NCBI GenBank assembly: GCA_030998015.1
Contig: JARWMV010000244.1
Location: 1 to 64,000 of the forward strand
Reading direction: 5' to 3'
From: Ceratorhiza oryzae-sativae
Taxonomy: Eukaryota > Basidiomycota > Agaricomycetes > Cantharellales > Ceratobasidiaceae
DNA length: 64,000 bases
The notes below the pieces were generated by a model that saw nothing but the letters and a program-made list of their open reading frames with translations, did not search any database and had not been told where the DNA came from. The position numbers and the translations under genes are program-made. Below, one piece after another: positions 45,974 through 59,120 of this stretch (its first letter is position 1; every line of letters begins with the position of its first letter).

Positions 45974-47330
45974 GGGGCATGAAGAGGGTATCTCCATTCC
46001 AGGACTCTTTGTAATGAGGGCCACCATTGTCAAACATTCCACTAAGATTGTCTATGGCATTATGAAGCTCTGGGGGATCATTAAAAGGGGTAGAGATTGC
46101 AGCTGGCAATGGCAACAGATTCATTTAGGTACTACTGTAGCATTCTATCAAATTGCTCCTTGGACACCTATTGCACAAATCTTACCTGGGCTGGCAATGG
46201 CAGTAGCCAAGTGATGAAAGATTGGTAGTGGTACACCAGTGTAGAATTAATGAGTAGGTGGAATAAGAGGGTTAGTACAAGTGAATCACATGTGCTTGCC
46301 TTTATGCATAGGGAAGGCTGCTAATATGGATGCAGGGGCACTGGGCAGGACACCTTTCAGCCCACAAACATGCCCTTGTACAAGCAGTGTTCACATGTTC
46401 TACAAGAAAAGAGAGAGACTGTCCAAAAGTATCTGTGGAGTCTTAGCCACCTCTGAAATATCTTAGCCAATAAGAACCCACTCCTGGGCAGAACAAGCAG
46501 CAGTCAGATATGCTGTAAATGGAAATATGCCACCCAAGCTGAGCTCAGCTCCCACTGCTTGGAAGCAAGAGCTTTTTTGCTAATATGCAATGTAACTCAA
46601 CAACATGGATCTTTCAGATCATTTTTTTCCAAAAGAGGCAATTATACTGATAGCCAGGTACCCCAAGCTGTATTGTGGGCTCAAAGAACCTGGCAAGAAC
46701 CTCATCTTGCATCTCAGTTGCACAGGTAAATCAACCTGAGCACCTAAGCAATTATGAGCACTCATAACAGAACAAGCACAACAAGCACACCCCCCCTTAA
46801 GGAGCACCAATGGGCACCTCAGTGTGATTGCAAGTGATGGTGCCAGCCTGTCAGAACTGGCAGGCATATACGCCAACAGCAGTTTGAAACTGAACAATTG
46901 CCCACCTAGCACTGTTGTCCCTATTCCAGATATATGGATGACTTGCCACCTAGCTCCCAGATATGATCTCCTAGACCCTTGGGAGCCTGCTTCTTCCTCA
47001 AGTGACCTTCTTTCAGTACACAACAGTTTTAACCTCAACAAATACATCTCAGATTTTCAATTCATTTTAATGGAGTGTTGGGAGAAACAACTTTGCAACA
47101 AGAACTGGTCAGTCACTTGGAGAAAACAGTGGTTCTCTATCAGCTAGCCATAGTTCTTTTTAGACCCTCAGTCTACAATTCAATGTTGGTTGGCCAATGC
47201 TGGAGTAGGTGAAGCCCAGGAGGAAAGGGTTTTAGATTTGCATGTTCTAGTCCATTGGTTCTCCATTTCTATTCTAAACAGTCTATTAAGATGGGATAAT
47301 GTAATTGTGTATTGGGTCAAAAGTGTGCAC

Positions 47331-48260
47331 TCAACACTCAATTAAAACAGAATATAATACAAAGGTAACTGGATGCTGAAATAGTATGGCCTGAGGCCAC
47401 CAACAAGGACCAGGGGATTTGCTCACAGTACCAATTGTGGGTGGGACAATCACAAGTGTTCCCAGTGCTTGAATTGCAACAGGTGATGCAACTAAGTGCT
47501 TGGATGCAGGGAGAACAGCCAGGCAGAGTTGAGGCTGTGGAGTGATTGGAGTATTGAGTCTGGATGTGGCTGGACCTTTAGCAACCTTTGGTAGTCTGGC
47601 ACAAGTGAACAATGCTTCTTGGAGGCCTGGAGGAATTGCAAGGCAGATGACACACATGGAGGCTGGTCCAGTGCAAGAATGGGCATTGGCAAGTTTGTTG
47701 CAATCAAGTGCTGTCAAATATGAGCACAGCCAATTGAACAAAATGCTCAACAGTGTTTTCCCTGTTGACCTACTCCTGCCCACATGTTTCCAATGCCTGT
47801 AAGGCACAACAGATTGCGCCACTGCACTGAAATCTGCTCCAAAGCAGTGTGACAGTCACTTTGGCACATCAACAGGTGATGTTGAGCCCACAGGTTGGCC
47901 TCAAGGTCAAGAGGTGGCCCACACGTTGTCATAACCTGCTCTGGCCAATCTAGTAGCTGGAGTGCATAGTCTGTTGATGTTCTATGCTTGAGCTTGGCTT
48001 TGTTGTGTTTCAAAGTCTTGACAAGAAGTTTCAGGCTGTGCAGCAAGTGAATTGAATGTTGCCTGATGTGTGCAACCAGCCAGTACATCTTCATGCAGAG
48101 AACACTTGAAGTTGCATGCATTGCATTGGTCATCTGGGTCTGCAGCAAGCATTGCTGTGAGAGTGAAGATAGTGCAGCAGTTGTGACTTTTTTCCACCAC
48201 AAACAATGTGAGCAGGTGCGCAGCAACAAGGCAAATTAAGCGGTTTAAGGAGCAGGTCAA
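47331..48260 (-). other. Possible broken minus-strand gene
   Basis: Three overlapping frames trade places along the strand: LICLVAAHLLTLFVVEK to DFETQQSQAQA, then STDYALQLLDWPEQVMTT to GNMWAGVG, then SVVPYRHWKHVG to LPKVAKGPATS. This looks like one protein split by introns or frameshifts. Cys pairs occur (NACNFKC, CVIC). No family recognised. Confidence 0.3.
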
Positions 48261-49011
48261 ATGGAGAACAAATGGCCAAGTAAAAATCTTATGAATGGGG
48301 GATGCCTTCGGTGCTTGACAAGGAACCAGGCAAGAGCAAGAACTGATGAAGCTGGTGGAGCAGGCTGCAAAGGTGGGTGTGCACAGTATTAATGGATGTG
48401 CAAGAGCTAGGTGATTTGAGCACTAGAGGTTGTGGATCAAACAAGGAAAAACTGGCTGAGCAAGAAGGGATGTAACAGAGGCAGCCAGGTACACCACAGG
48501 TTCAACTGCTGGGAGCAGTTAGCAGTGGTGATTAGGCAAGGTCTACAGTGCAAGCAGTCCCCTTCATTCAGTGACCCTATAGGGAGTCAATTTGTATGAG
48601 CACAGGAGCAAAACAAGCAAATAGGATTAAAAGAACATTAAAAGAGGGGGAGTTTATGTAACAACCATTTGCAAACAGCAAGCCACCTGCTAGAGACAGC
48701 AAGGAGTGCACATGGTATTGATTGATGCAATTGTGCCAGCACTGTTGAGTTGCAGTTGTCTAGCTAGCAGAATGTTGAGAGGTGGGGCCAGATTGTTTGG
48801 CTGAGGTATCACATTGATTTGACCAGGTGTATTCAGCCCAGCATTTGGGTCTGTGTTCAAAACCTTGCTTTGACAAGGACAAGGGAGCGCAGCCATGGGA
48901 CTAGCAGCTATGATGGCAGGTCCAGGGCATCCTGCTGGCTTTTGAACAAGTGCTATGGTTGACAAGGCCAGGGGATGCAAGACCTAGTGTTCAGCAGGGC
49001 ATGTGAGAGGT

Positions 49012-50320
49012 TGTTACAGGTCAGGGTACACTTGGATATCTAGAGCTTAAGCAAATGTAGATATGTTAGTATACACTAATCATACTCAATACTTCTTAGA
49101 CTAGAGTAAGAAGGCTCAAAGTAGTTGTAATGCAGTCAAGTAACACTCAAGGTAGTCTTAATCTTTCACAGTGTAAACTGACTAATTTATAGGTATAAAG
49201 AGCAAGACTACTATGGTCAGGTTCCCTTAGATATCTTAAATGTAGTTCAGCCCTAGTCGCTTGGACTAACTGGTACTAATCTTAATACTAGACTTAAGTG
49301 ATTGCTTATAGGATAGATGGAGGGCTGCCTAATGTGTGTACTTGCTCAGCTACAGGTACTTAGATTTCCTCTAATAGCTGGTACTTAATGTAATGCTCAA
49401 TCAGGCAATATTGTATCCTTATATATCTCTGTATATAAGATACAATGAATCAGACAGTATATAACTAATATGGTACTTTATTCCTCAGTACTAGTTATAT
49501 AAGAAATCACACACAGACAAGAGAAATAGGAAGAGAAAAAGGAAACCAATAACCAGTCTGGGTTGAGTAGTGAAGGGAGGTGGTCTGGAAGGACCTCAGA
49601 GGAAGTCCTTTTATACCCTGAGGAGGGCATTCCAGAGCCAAATAGATACATGCATGCCAGTGCAATCATAAAAAGAGGGTACTGCTATACTTGGGGTACA
49701 CCCTAGCCCAGTATAGGATAAAAGAGTAAAGACAGGGTGTGGATCAAAGGCATTGATGCATCTGAGACCTGCTATTGGCTTGTAGATCATATTATCATAG
49801 TATATACATGTAATGAACGGAGGCTACATCTCAGTGAGTCATAAAGTGAGTCAGAGAAGCTTCTGGATCAATTTGGGAAGCTCTCCTGACTCACTGGAGT
49901 CATTAGATCTTGATTGATGGTCCAGTAAGATTCTAATGATCTTCGGGCCATTCCGGCGCGAGGATCTGGTGGATCGCGACGATCTTCGGGCAGCAGATAC
50001 CGCCGAAGATTAGCTATCGATAGAGCATAAGATCGCTTTGATAGCGTAAGCGGTTGCCGAGATATGCACGGTGCGATGTTGTAATCAATATCTCCTGATA
50101 AGAGGAAATATTGCAACCTCTGTATCTCTCTGAGATCTTATCGTAAAATCTTAATAAAATATGCGTTGGAGAGCAGGAAATTTGTACTATTGAATGGAAT
50201 ACAAAATAGTACAATTCAGAGTGCATACAAATTCGAGTATTTCACAATTTAATTACAGAGGCATTGCTTGAGGTTGGCAGAGCAGAATAAAATAATAGAA
50301 AATGTTAGTCATCCATAACA
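49012..50320 (-). repeat. Family C solo LTR, target duplication GAGGT
   Basis: 1309 bp. On the plus strand it runs TGTTACAGGTCAGGG ... GATGACTAACA reversed to ATCCATAACA. GAGGT flanks both sides (49007-49011 and 50321-50325). Relative to the sense of the family (TATA box, polypurine tract) it is on the minus strand. Confidence 0.92.
49868..50116 (-). other. U3 ORF of family C LTR, 82 codons
   Basis: Open frame from MQYFLLSGDIDYNIAP to VSQESFPN. Same as in the LTRs at 33916 and 52745. Confidence 0.3.
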
Positions 50321-50325
50321 GAGGT

Positions 50326-52744
50326 GCACAGAGTGGCAATGTTGCCACCAGCTGCAACAGGGTTTGTAAGGTGGCAGGGTAGCTGTTGTGGTGTTTGATT
50401 CACACTGGAGTGCCAGCAATTGTTGCAAGCTTGGCTACAGGCTACTGAGGGACGTAGGAGGCTGGGTATGACTGCACTGTGAGTTGGGTGGTCTTGGTTG
50501 TGGTGGGGTACCCAGCCAAGCACCAGGCTGCTATGGAGTCGCTGGGAGTGTGTTGGCACACTGCACAGTTGCATAGCTCAAGCCTAAGTTGGTGAGCATT
50601 GCATTTGGAGTATCAGCAGGCTTGAGGGACATGTTCAATGTGTGGCAGAATGTCAACAACATGTCTTGAGCAGGCGCCAGCAGAGGGGCCCATGGGACCA
50701 ATGAAGAGCTGGCTGGGAGGGTGGGGACATTGCAGCTGCCAGAGGAATAATGAGAGAGTCAAGATGTGGTGGTTGACTCAGTCTTTGCTCAGATCACCTG
50801 GTTATTGAGGGCGCTAATTTGACTGTAGGAAACCAGATTGAAGCAAACTTGATACCACCATCTAAGTTCTGCACATCCCAGTGTTCAACTTTCTTGCTGT
50901 AACCAGCATTTCCTCTGTCAATTGCAGTCTGGCTTTCTACTACTTAGGTATCCTGGCAACTATCTTGCTATGCATTGGGATAGTAGTTTTCTTCTTGTGA
51001 GTCAGTAAGGTATCAGTTTCACTGTAAATACTGGTTTAGAGGTGCTCTCCATCTGCTTTAAGCCAACCTTAACCACTCAGGACATGGGGTTTTTTTTTTC
51101 CTATTGAAAAAAAGCCCTGCTGATGCTTGGAATCAAGCACCCAAACCGGGGATCCTCTTCATCCTCCCCTGCCTCTTCAAAAACTGGGTGCCAAGCTTCA
51201 GTCATTTTAAATTCCTGGCAAGTTATTGGACAAAATTAAGATGCTTTTGTTTCCAATCTAAAAATTCAAGAAGCAGGGCCAGTCTTGTTTGGTCTGCCAT
51301 TTGGCCCTGCATTATCCTTTCCCTTCTGGTTTGTACATGGTTTGAACTGGATAGTTCAGTTGCTTATCAAAACCATGCCCAAAGCAATAGCCCATTACAG
51401 TTGCCCCTCGGTTCCAGCTTTCTTTCCTGCATGTCAGTGAGTACACCTTTACATCTGATTTGGGTTAGTTGATTTAGAAACAAAGTTCTTCAGACACCAT
51501 ACTTTTGGATCAGCCTATTGGAACAATCATCAATATACCAGCATGTTCTGTTGGTGGCCAGTTTCAAGGTGATGAGCATGGGCTTAGCATCTTTGGTTTT
51601 CGGCTGCTGCCAATTGAGAAGCTTAGGTTACAACTGCTTGACCCAAAAAAGAAACTGTAAGTGCTCATCCTAACGCACATATCCTTTGCTGAACCAGAGT
51701 TTAGAAAAAACTGGTATAGAGTGCACTGCACATATATGGGTGTATCTAGCAGTAATCATCACCCAGTATAGTCACTATTAACTTCACTCATTACAGCTCT
51801 GAAACCAGCAGACATGGCCTACTTGACCCAACTTATAGCAATGGACACTGCCATCAAGGAGCATTTTGGCACTGTACAAATAGCAGCAGAAGGTTTTATT
51901 GCCACTTTACCAGGTTTCCAATTCCCAACCACAACTACGTTATCCCACCCTTCTCCCAACATCCCTGTAGAGCCTATCCCTGCAGAAGACATTGCTCCAG
52001 TCAACTCTTGTTTGAACTCACAGTTATCCAATGCCAACCAGGTCTCTCACACCAGATGCAAGCAAGTTGGTGCTTCACACTCTTGTTAGTTTTCATCAGA
52101 GTCCTCCACCCCAAACAATTGTGTCAAGAGGCTTAGACTGGCCCTGCCAGGTGAGCAATTTCAAGGATAGGACTAGCTGTAACCCTGCTGAAGCTGTCTT
52201 CTTGAGCCAGAAGACTCTGCTGAACTGTCTGGGACTCATGTTGGTAGGGTTGTGATTTCAGAAAACTGGCTGATCATGCTAACCCTGTTTCAGATCCAAA
52301 CTGGCTGCCTGGCTCACCTGCTCCAGAGCCACAGAAGTCGCTCCAGGCACCACAGGCATGCAGTGAGTTTCCATGCCTTATACCAGTTACACTTACACCA
52401 ACAGATGTAGAAACTCAAATGTGTGGCTGTCAAGCTGGTGCTTACAACACAGAGAAGCTCCAGAAAAAGAGCAAACACCCGAGGGCTGAGGCTTGTCTAT
52501 GACAATTGACAGGTGCCATGCTACCTGCAGTTATATCAAAGGTTGAAGGTATAATGGAGCAATTAGCTCAGACCCAAAATCCAGCTTACATGCCTCCTGC
52601 CAATTCTGCCCATCTCAGTAGTGTGGCTCCCAAGAGCCAATCTAGGTCTTTGCTTGAGTGGCAAGGAGTAGAGTACACCCTTCAATGTGAGGACCAAGCA
52701 AAGGCCACTGGCTTGGCAAATTTTGATAAATCCTGTGCCATGAT
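50326..52744 (+). other. Fragments of an unknown gene, truncated by an LTR
   Basis: Plus-strand pieces: 51814-52089 (MAYLTQLIAMDTAIKEHF, then Pro-rich to NSQLSNANQ before a possible GTCTCT donor), about 52290-52350 (DPNWLPGSPAPEPQKSL) and 52506-52744 (LPAVISKVEGIMEQLAQTQ, SRSLLEWQGVEYTLQCEDQ). The last frame runs straight into the LTR at 52745. No family recognised. The part before 51800 shows nothing clear. Confidence 0.25.
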
Positions 52745-54058
52745 TGTTACAGGTCAGGGTAGACTGGAATATCTAGAGCTTAAGCAAATGTAGATATGTT
52801 AGTATACACTAATCATACTCAATACTTCTTAGACTAGAGTAAGAAGACTCAAAGTAGTTGCAATACGATCAAGTAACACTCAAGGTAGTCTTAATCTTTC
52901 ACAGTGTAAACTGACTAATTTATAGGTATAAAGAGCAAGACTACTATGGTCAAGTTCCCTTAGATATCTTAAATGTAGTTCAGCCCTAGTCACTTGGACT
53001 AACTCATACTGATCTTAACACTAGACTTAAGTGATAGCTTATAGGATAGATGGTGGGCTGCCTAATGCATGTACTTCCTCAGCTACAGTTACTTAGATTT
53101 CCTCTAATAGCTGGTATGTAATGTGATGCTCAATCAGGCAATATTGTATCCTTATATAACTCTGTATATAAGATACAATGAATCAAACAGTATATAACTA
53201 ATATGGTACTTTATTCCTCAGTACTAGTTATATAAGAAATCACACTCAGACAAGAGAAAAATAGAAAGAGAAAAAGAAACCAATAACTGGTCAGGGTTGA
53301 GTAGAGTAGTGAAGGAGGTGGTCTGGAAGGACCTCAGAGGAAGTCCTTTTATACCCTGAGGAGGGCATTCCAGAGCCAAATAGATACATGCATGCCAGTG
53401 CAATCATAAAAAGAGGGTACTGCTATATGTGGGTTACACCCTAGCCCAGTATAGGATAAAAGAGTAAAGACAGGGTGTGGATCAAAGGCATTGATGCATC
53501 TGAGACCTGCTATTGGCTTGTAGATCATATTATCATAGTATATACATGTAATGAACAGAGGTTACATCTCAGTGAGTCATAAGGTGAGTCAGAGAAGCTT
53601 CTGGATCAATTTGGGAAGCTCTCCTGACTCACTGGAGTCATTAGATCTTGATTGATGGTCCAGTAAGATTCTAATGATCTTCGGGCCATTCCGGCGCGAG
53701 GATCCGGTGGATCGCGACGATCTTCGGGCAGCAGATACCGCCGAGGATTAGCTATCGATAGAGCATAAGATCGCTCTGATAGAGTAAGCGGTTGCCGAGA
53801 TATGCGCGGTGCGATGTTGTAATCAATATCTCCTGATAAGAGGAAATATCGCAACCTCTGTATCTCTCTGAGATCTTATTGTAAAAACTTAATAAAATAT
53901 GCGTTGGAAAGCAGGAAATTTTTAATATTTAATGGAATGGAAAATAGTACAATTCAGAGCGCATACAAATTCAAGTATTTCACAATTTAATTACAGAGGC
54001 AATGCTTGAGGTTGGCAGAGCAGACTAAAATAATAGAAAATGTTAGTGATCCATAACA
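52745..54058 (-). repeat. Family C LTR with non-matching flanks
   Basis: 1314 bp, TGTTACAGG to CCATAACA. Left flank ATGAT, right flank TCTGG. The sequence on the right is retroelement pol, that on the left is unrelated, so the LTR probably joins two loci. Confidence 0.88.
53606..53854 (-). other. U3 ORF of family C LTR, 82 codons
   Basis: Open frame from MRYFLLSGDIDYNIAP to VSQESFPN, a few substitutions from the copy at 49868-50116. Confidence 0.3.
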
Positions 54059-54103
54059 TCTGGTAGGTCTGCTGAAGTAATTGAAATAGAAACTGAACCA
54101 AGA

Positions 54104-57100
54104 TTGGATGAAGCTGGAAATGTATTTCAAGTTTACACTAGACCAGACTTCAAGACAAACCTAGAAAGAAGAGCCTTTCACAGGAATAAATCTTCTAAGA
54201 AGACAGCCTTAAAGAAAGGGCCTGAAAGTACTACTCCAGTTAAATTAGCTAGTGATGTATTTTTAAAGGCTGAATTCATTACACAAGTGCCTATTCTAGT
54301 TGAATTCCAGGAAGGACAGCAAGAAGGTTTTATTGAAGGCAGTCTAGAAAGTAATAATGGAACTTTAGATGTCCATGGAACCACAGACAGCATCATTACT
54401 CCTGAGACTAAGAATATTCAGATAACCAATTTTTCTCAAAGGCCAGTGCATTTACCCAAAGGACATGTCATAGGATATATGCATGACCCCAAGATTGCAT
54501 TGGATAAAGAAAAACACTTGCCTGAAGAACTTAGGAAGGCAGGAGAAGCCAAGGCACATCTAATAAATACTCTTGTGAAGGAAGTCAAAGCACCTTCTCC
54601 TACTGCTGAAGAGATCGAACTCTCAAAGCAGCCAGAGGGAGGCCCTAAAACTGCTGAGCTGCCTGACCCAGAGCCAGTTCCTAGGGAAAGGCTCTTGGCA
54701 GAGGTACATTGGGGAGACAATTTGACTCCAGATCAGAAAAAAAGCTTGCAAAAGGTAGTGAAGAAGAACTTTGAAGCTTTTGGATTAGATGGCAGACTTG
54801 GCAATTACCCAGCTAGGGTAGAGATTAATCTCAGACCAGGTACAAAGGAAATTGCTTTAACTCCCTATAGGCCAAGTGAAGAAGCTAAGGCTGCTATAGA
54901 CAAGCAAATAGATGATTGGTTGCGCTTAGGTGTAATTGAGGAATCTAAGAGCCCTTGGGGCTTTCCAGTGCTTGTAGTATGGTGGAATAATAAGCCTTGC
55001 TTGTGCATTGATTACAAGAAGCTTAATGCAGTAGCTATACCAGATGAATACCCTCTACCTAGGCAACAAGACATCCTTCATTCACTTGAAGGAGCCCAAT
55101 ATCTCAGTACTCTAGATGCTCTAGCAGGCTTTACCCAACCCCAGATAAAGGATGAGGATAGGCCTAAGACAGCATTTAGATGTCACAGAGGACACTTTCA
55201 ATTCAGAAGAATGCCTTTTGGATGGAGAAATGGACCTCCAGTATTTCAAAGGGTTATGACTGATGTTTTGGCCCCATTCTTATGGATATTTGCTCTAGTA
55301 TATATAGATGACATTGTGATATACAGCAAGTCATTTGAAGACCACTGTGAGCATTTAGACAAAGTATTAAAGGCCATTGCAGACTCTGGATTGACTCTTT
55401 CTCCTGGTAAATGCCACCTTGGATATCAATCTCTGCTCCTTTTAGGACAAAAGGTGTCCAGACTTGGCATGTCTACCCATAAGGAGAAAGTGGAAGGCAT
55501 TCTACAATTAGAGGAACCTAAGGATATACCTACTTACAACATTCTAGGAATGATGACCTACTTTTCAAGTTATATTCCATATTATACTTGGATAGTAGCT
55601 CCATTATTTAATCTCTTAAAGAAGAGTGTCAAGTGGAAATGGGATAAATTGGAATCCATGCTTTCAAACTAGCTAAGCTAGTCCTAGCCAATGCACCAGT
55701 TCTCTCTTACCCAATACCAGGGATGCCCTATAGGCTTTATACTGATGCATGTGACTTTGGAATAGCTGCTATCTTACAGCAAATCAAACCATGAAACTTA
55801 AGGACCTGAAAGGAACTAGAGTTTATGATCAATGTAAGAAAGCTCACCAAGAAGGGTTACCTGTCCCCAGGTTTATTACACCTGACTCCAAAGGAAAGGT
55901 CATCCTGACTGGGGGGGCTGATGGTACTGAAACTTTTGACTATGAAGATACTTGGAATGAAGACTTTGAAGAAACTGAAGTACACATAGAGCAGTCATTG
56001 CCTACTGGTCAAGACTTCTCAAATCAGCTGAGACAAGGTACTCAGCCACTGAGAGAGAAGCTCTAGGTGTAAGAGATGGTCTAGTGAAATTCCACATGTA
56101 TCTTGAAGGTGCTAAAGTTGTAGTAGTGTCAGATCATGCTGCCCTTAAATGGAGTAAGACTTACCAAACTGTGAACAGAAGGCTATCTGGTTATGGCATA
56201 GTAATAGCTGCCTTTCCAGACCTAGTAATAGTTCATCGAGCAGGCAAAGTCCATACTAATGTTGACCCAATCTCTAGATTAAGAAGAAGGATCCCTAGAC
56301 AAGATGGACCTTTAGCAGACTTATCAACTCCTCTTACTTTTAACAATGACACTGAAGATGCCTTGAAGAATCTATACCAAGAAATAGGTGTAGACTTTGA
56401 GAAGGATTTGCTAGTCCAATTGACTATGCATGCTTTAGCCAATGAAGAAAAGCCTTCCAAAGGTTTTAGGACAAGGTTTAAGGTAAGAAACAAAGTATAT
56501 AAAGCTAATGTCTCTCTTGCTACATCAGGTTTGAATGAGCTACACATCAGTATTAATGAATCTGAAGTTAATTGCTTTTATGAAGCATACACTAATGATC
56601 CCCATTTTGCTGATGTACTCAAGAAGCTGCAAGGTGAGTATGATCATCTAAATCCACCCTACAAACAATACAGGATTGGAGAAAATGGTCTTATTTACTT
56701 TTGCAGAGATGACAATTACAAGCTGTGTGTCCCTAAAGACTTACAGAAGGAAGTAGTAGCTGAAATACATGACTCTCTTCAAGAAGGAGCTCATGCTGGC
56801 TACCATAGGACCTACAATAAAGTAGCTTCCACCTACTACTGGCCTAAGATGGTACAAGTCATTAAGGAATATGTGTGCACTTGTGATATTTGTCAAAAGG
56901 CTAAGCCTAAAAGACATGGACAAAGAGGTTTTCTTCAATCTATTCCAATTCCTAGTCAGCCTTTTGAAGTAGTAACCATGGATTTTATAATGGATCTTCC
57001 TCCTAGCAATGGATTTAATGCCATACTAACTATAGTTGATAAATTAACTAAGTATGCGCACTTTATCCCTTGCAATACTTCAATAAATGAGGAAGCAACT

Positions 57101-57826
57101 GCCAAGCTATTCCATGTGCATATATGGACTAAGTATGGACTTCTAAGACAGGTTATTACTGACAGAGACTCTAGATGGACAGGAGCCTTTTGGGAACACT
57201 TAACCTCTTTGGTTGGAATTCAGAGATCACTTACTACAGCTTACCACCCACAAGCTGATGGACAGAGTGAGATTATGAACCAAACCTTAGAGATTGCCTT
57301 AAGAGCTTTTGTCTTTCCTTCAATGGACAATTGGAGTGACCTCCTAAATGATTTTAGCTTTGCTTACAACACCATGGAGCATACATCAACAGGATTTACA
57401 CCTTCTTATCTTCTTTTAGGATTTGAACCACTTCGACCCTCAGATTTACTTACTTCTACTGGTAAAGCTTTAGCCAGACCCTCTGTAGAAGATCCTAAAG
57501 CTGTGAACTTTGATGAGATGATGAAAGCAATTTGCTCTCAAGCTCAGGATGCCTTGAAATTGGCTCAGGTTCACATGGAGGATCAATACAAGAAGAATCA
57601 TAGATATCTTGATCTACAGGAAGGAGATTTGGTCATGCTGAATCCACATTCCCTGAACCTGCTGAGAAATCAGAGAGGAAAAGGAAGGAAACTCCAGATG
57701 AAGTATGATGGTCCCTTTGAAGTTCTAGAGAAGCTTTCAGATATAACTTATTGCATCAAGATTCCAGCCAGCTACAAGATTCACCCTGTGATTAATATAG
57801 CTCATCTGGAACCTTTTGTTACAGGT
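54104..57826 (+). pseudogene. pol: Chromovirus pol: pre-RT, RT, RNase H, integrase
   Basis: 54104-55672 has a pre-RT segment (NFSQRPVHLPKGHVIGYM) and RT (WGFPVLVVWW, CIDYKKLNAVAIPDEYPLP, RRMPFGWRNGPPVFQR, YIDDIVIYS). The frame breaks near 55660 and again near 55788 and 55995. RNase H reads YTDACDFG, then an 80-90 residue insert (KDLKGTRVYDQ to FEETEVHIE), then YWSRLLKSAETRYSATEREA and SDHAALKW. Integrase (56084-57826) has an HHCC region (HAGYHRTYNK, CDICQKAKP) and a D-D-E core (TMDFIMDLP, TDRDSRW, DGQSEIMNQ), ending HLEPF where a solo LTR was inserted. Gag and the protease active site are missing on the left. Confidence 0.88.
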
Positions 57827-59120
57827 CAGGGTACACTAGAATATCTAGAGCTTAAGGAAATGGAGATATGTTAGTATACACTAATCATACTCAATACTTC
57901 TTAGACTATGGTAAGAAGGCTCAAAGTAGTTGCAATGCAATCAAGTAACACTCAAGGTAGTCTTAATCTTTCACAGTGTAAACTGACTAATTTATAGGTA
58001 TAAAGAGCAAGACTACTATGGTCAGGTTCCCTTAGATATCTTAAATGTAGTTCAGCCCTAGTTGCTTGGACTAACTGATACTAATCTTAATACTAGACTT
58101 AAGCAATAGCTTATAGGATAGATGGTGGGCTGCCTAATGCATGTACTTCCTCAGCTACAGGTACTTAGATTTCCTCTAATAGCTGGTACTTAATGTGATG
58201 CTCAATCAGGCAATATTGTATCCTTATATATCTCTGTATATAAGATACAGTGAATCAGACAGTATATAACTGATATGGTACTATATTCCTCAGTACTAGT
58301 TATATAAGAAATCACACACAGACAAGAGAAAGAGAAAGAGAAAAGAAACCAATAAATGGCCTGGGTTGTGTAGAGGAGTTTGTCTGGAAGGGCCTCAGAG
58401 GAGGTCCTTTTATACCCTGAGGAGGGTGTTCCAGAGCCAAATAGATACATGCATGCCAGTGCAATCATAAAAAGAGGGTACTGCTATATGTGGGTTACAC
58501 CCTAGCCCAGTATAGGATAAAAGAGTAAAGACAGGGTGTGGATCAAAGGCATTGATGCATCTGAGACCTGCTATTGGCTTGTAGATCATATTATCATAGT
58601 ATATACATGTAATGAACAGAGGCTACATCTCAGTGAGTCATAAAGTGAGTCAGAGAAGCTTCTGGATCAATTTGGAAGGCTCTCCTGACTCACTGGAGTT
58701 ATTAGATCTTGATTGATGGTCCAGTAAGATTCTAATGATCTTCAGACCATTATGGCATGAGGATCTGGTGGATCGCGACAATCTTCGGGCAGCAGATACC
58801 GCCAAAGACTGGCTATTGATAGAGCATAAGATCGCTTTGATAGCATAAGCGGTTGCCAAGATATGAGTGGTGCAATGTTGTAATCAATATCTCCTGATAG
58901 GAGGAGATACTGCAACCTCTGTATCTTTCTGAGATCTTATTGTAAAAACTTTATAAAATATGCGTTGGAAAGCAGGAAATTTGTACTATTTAATGGAACA
59001 CAGAATAGTACAATTTGGAGCACATACAAATTCAAGTATTTCACAAATTAATCACAGAGGCATTGCTTGAGGTTGGCAGAGCAGACTAAAATAATAGAAA
59101 AATGTTAGTGATCCATAACA
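57827..59120 (-). repeat. Family C solo LTR inside pol, target duplication CCTTW
   Basis: 1294 bp, TGTTACAGG to ATCCATAACA. CCTTT (57822-57826) and CCTTA (59121-59125) flank it. Removing it restores HLEPYHRDKDG across the junction, so it split the pol gene just before the chromodomain. Confidence 0.9.

Larger units (their letters stand above)
44414..49011. other. Region with decayed or unrecognised ORFs
   Basis: On the minus strand 45281-45679 reads FPVVHPDNFVIKSQCNLW, a Ser-rich linker and FKPDYIVDHGACGSQK, and looks coding. 47331-48260 holds overlapping minus-strand frames with Cys-containing motifs (DDQCNACNFKCSLHED, CVICLAIPPGLQEA), probably exons of one broken gene. 48690-48980 (minus) is Pro/Ala-rich. 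On the plus strand 46824-47147 is open without motifs. I recognise none of these families, and none has a clear start and stop. Confidence 0.3.

Noticed and set aside
49012..54058. The two antisense family C LTRs as a pair bounding one element with internal region 50321-52744
   Set aside because: The left LTR has its own matching GAGGT duplication, so it is a solo LTR; no pol or polypurine tract lies between them.
52745..59120. The LTRs at 52745 and 57827 as 5' and 3' LTRs of the pol between them
   Set aside because: They are antisense to pol, and the right one splits pol before its chromodomain with its own CCTTW duplication.
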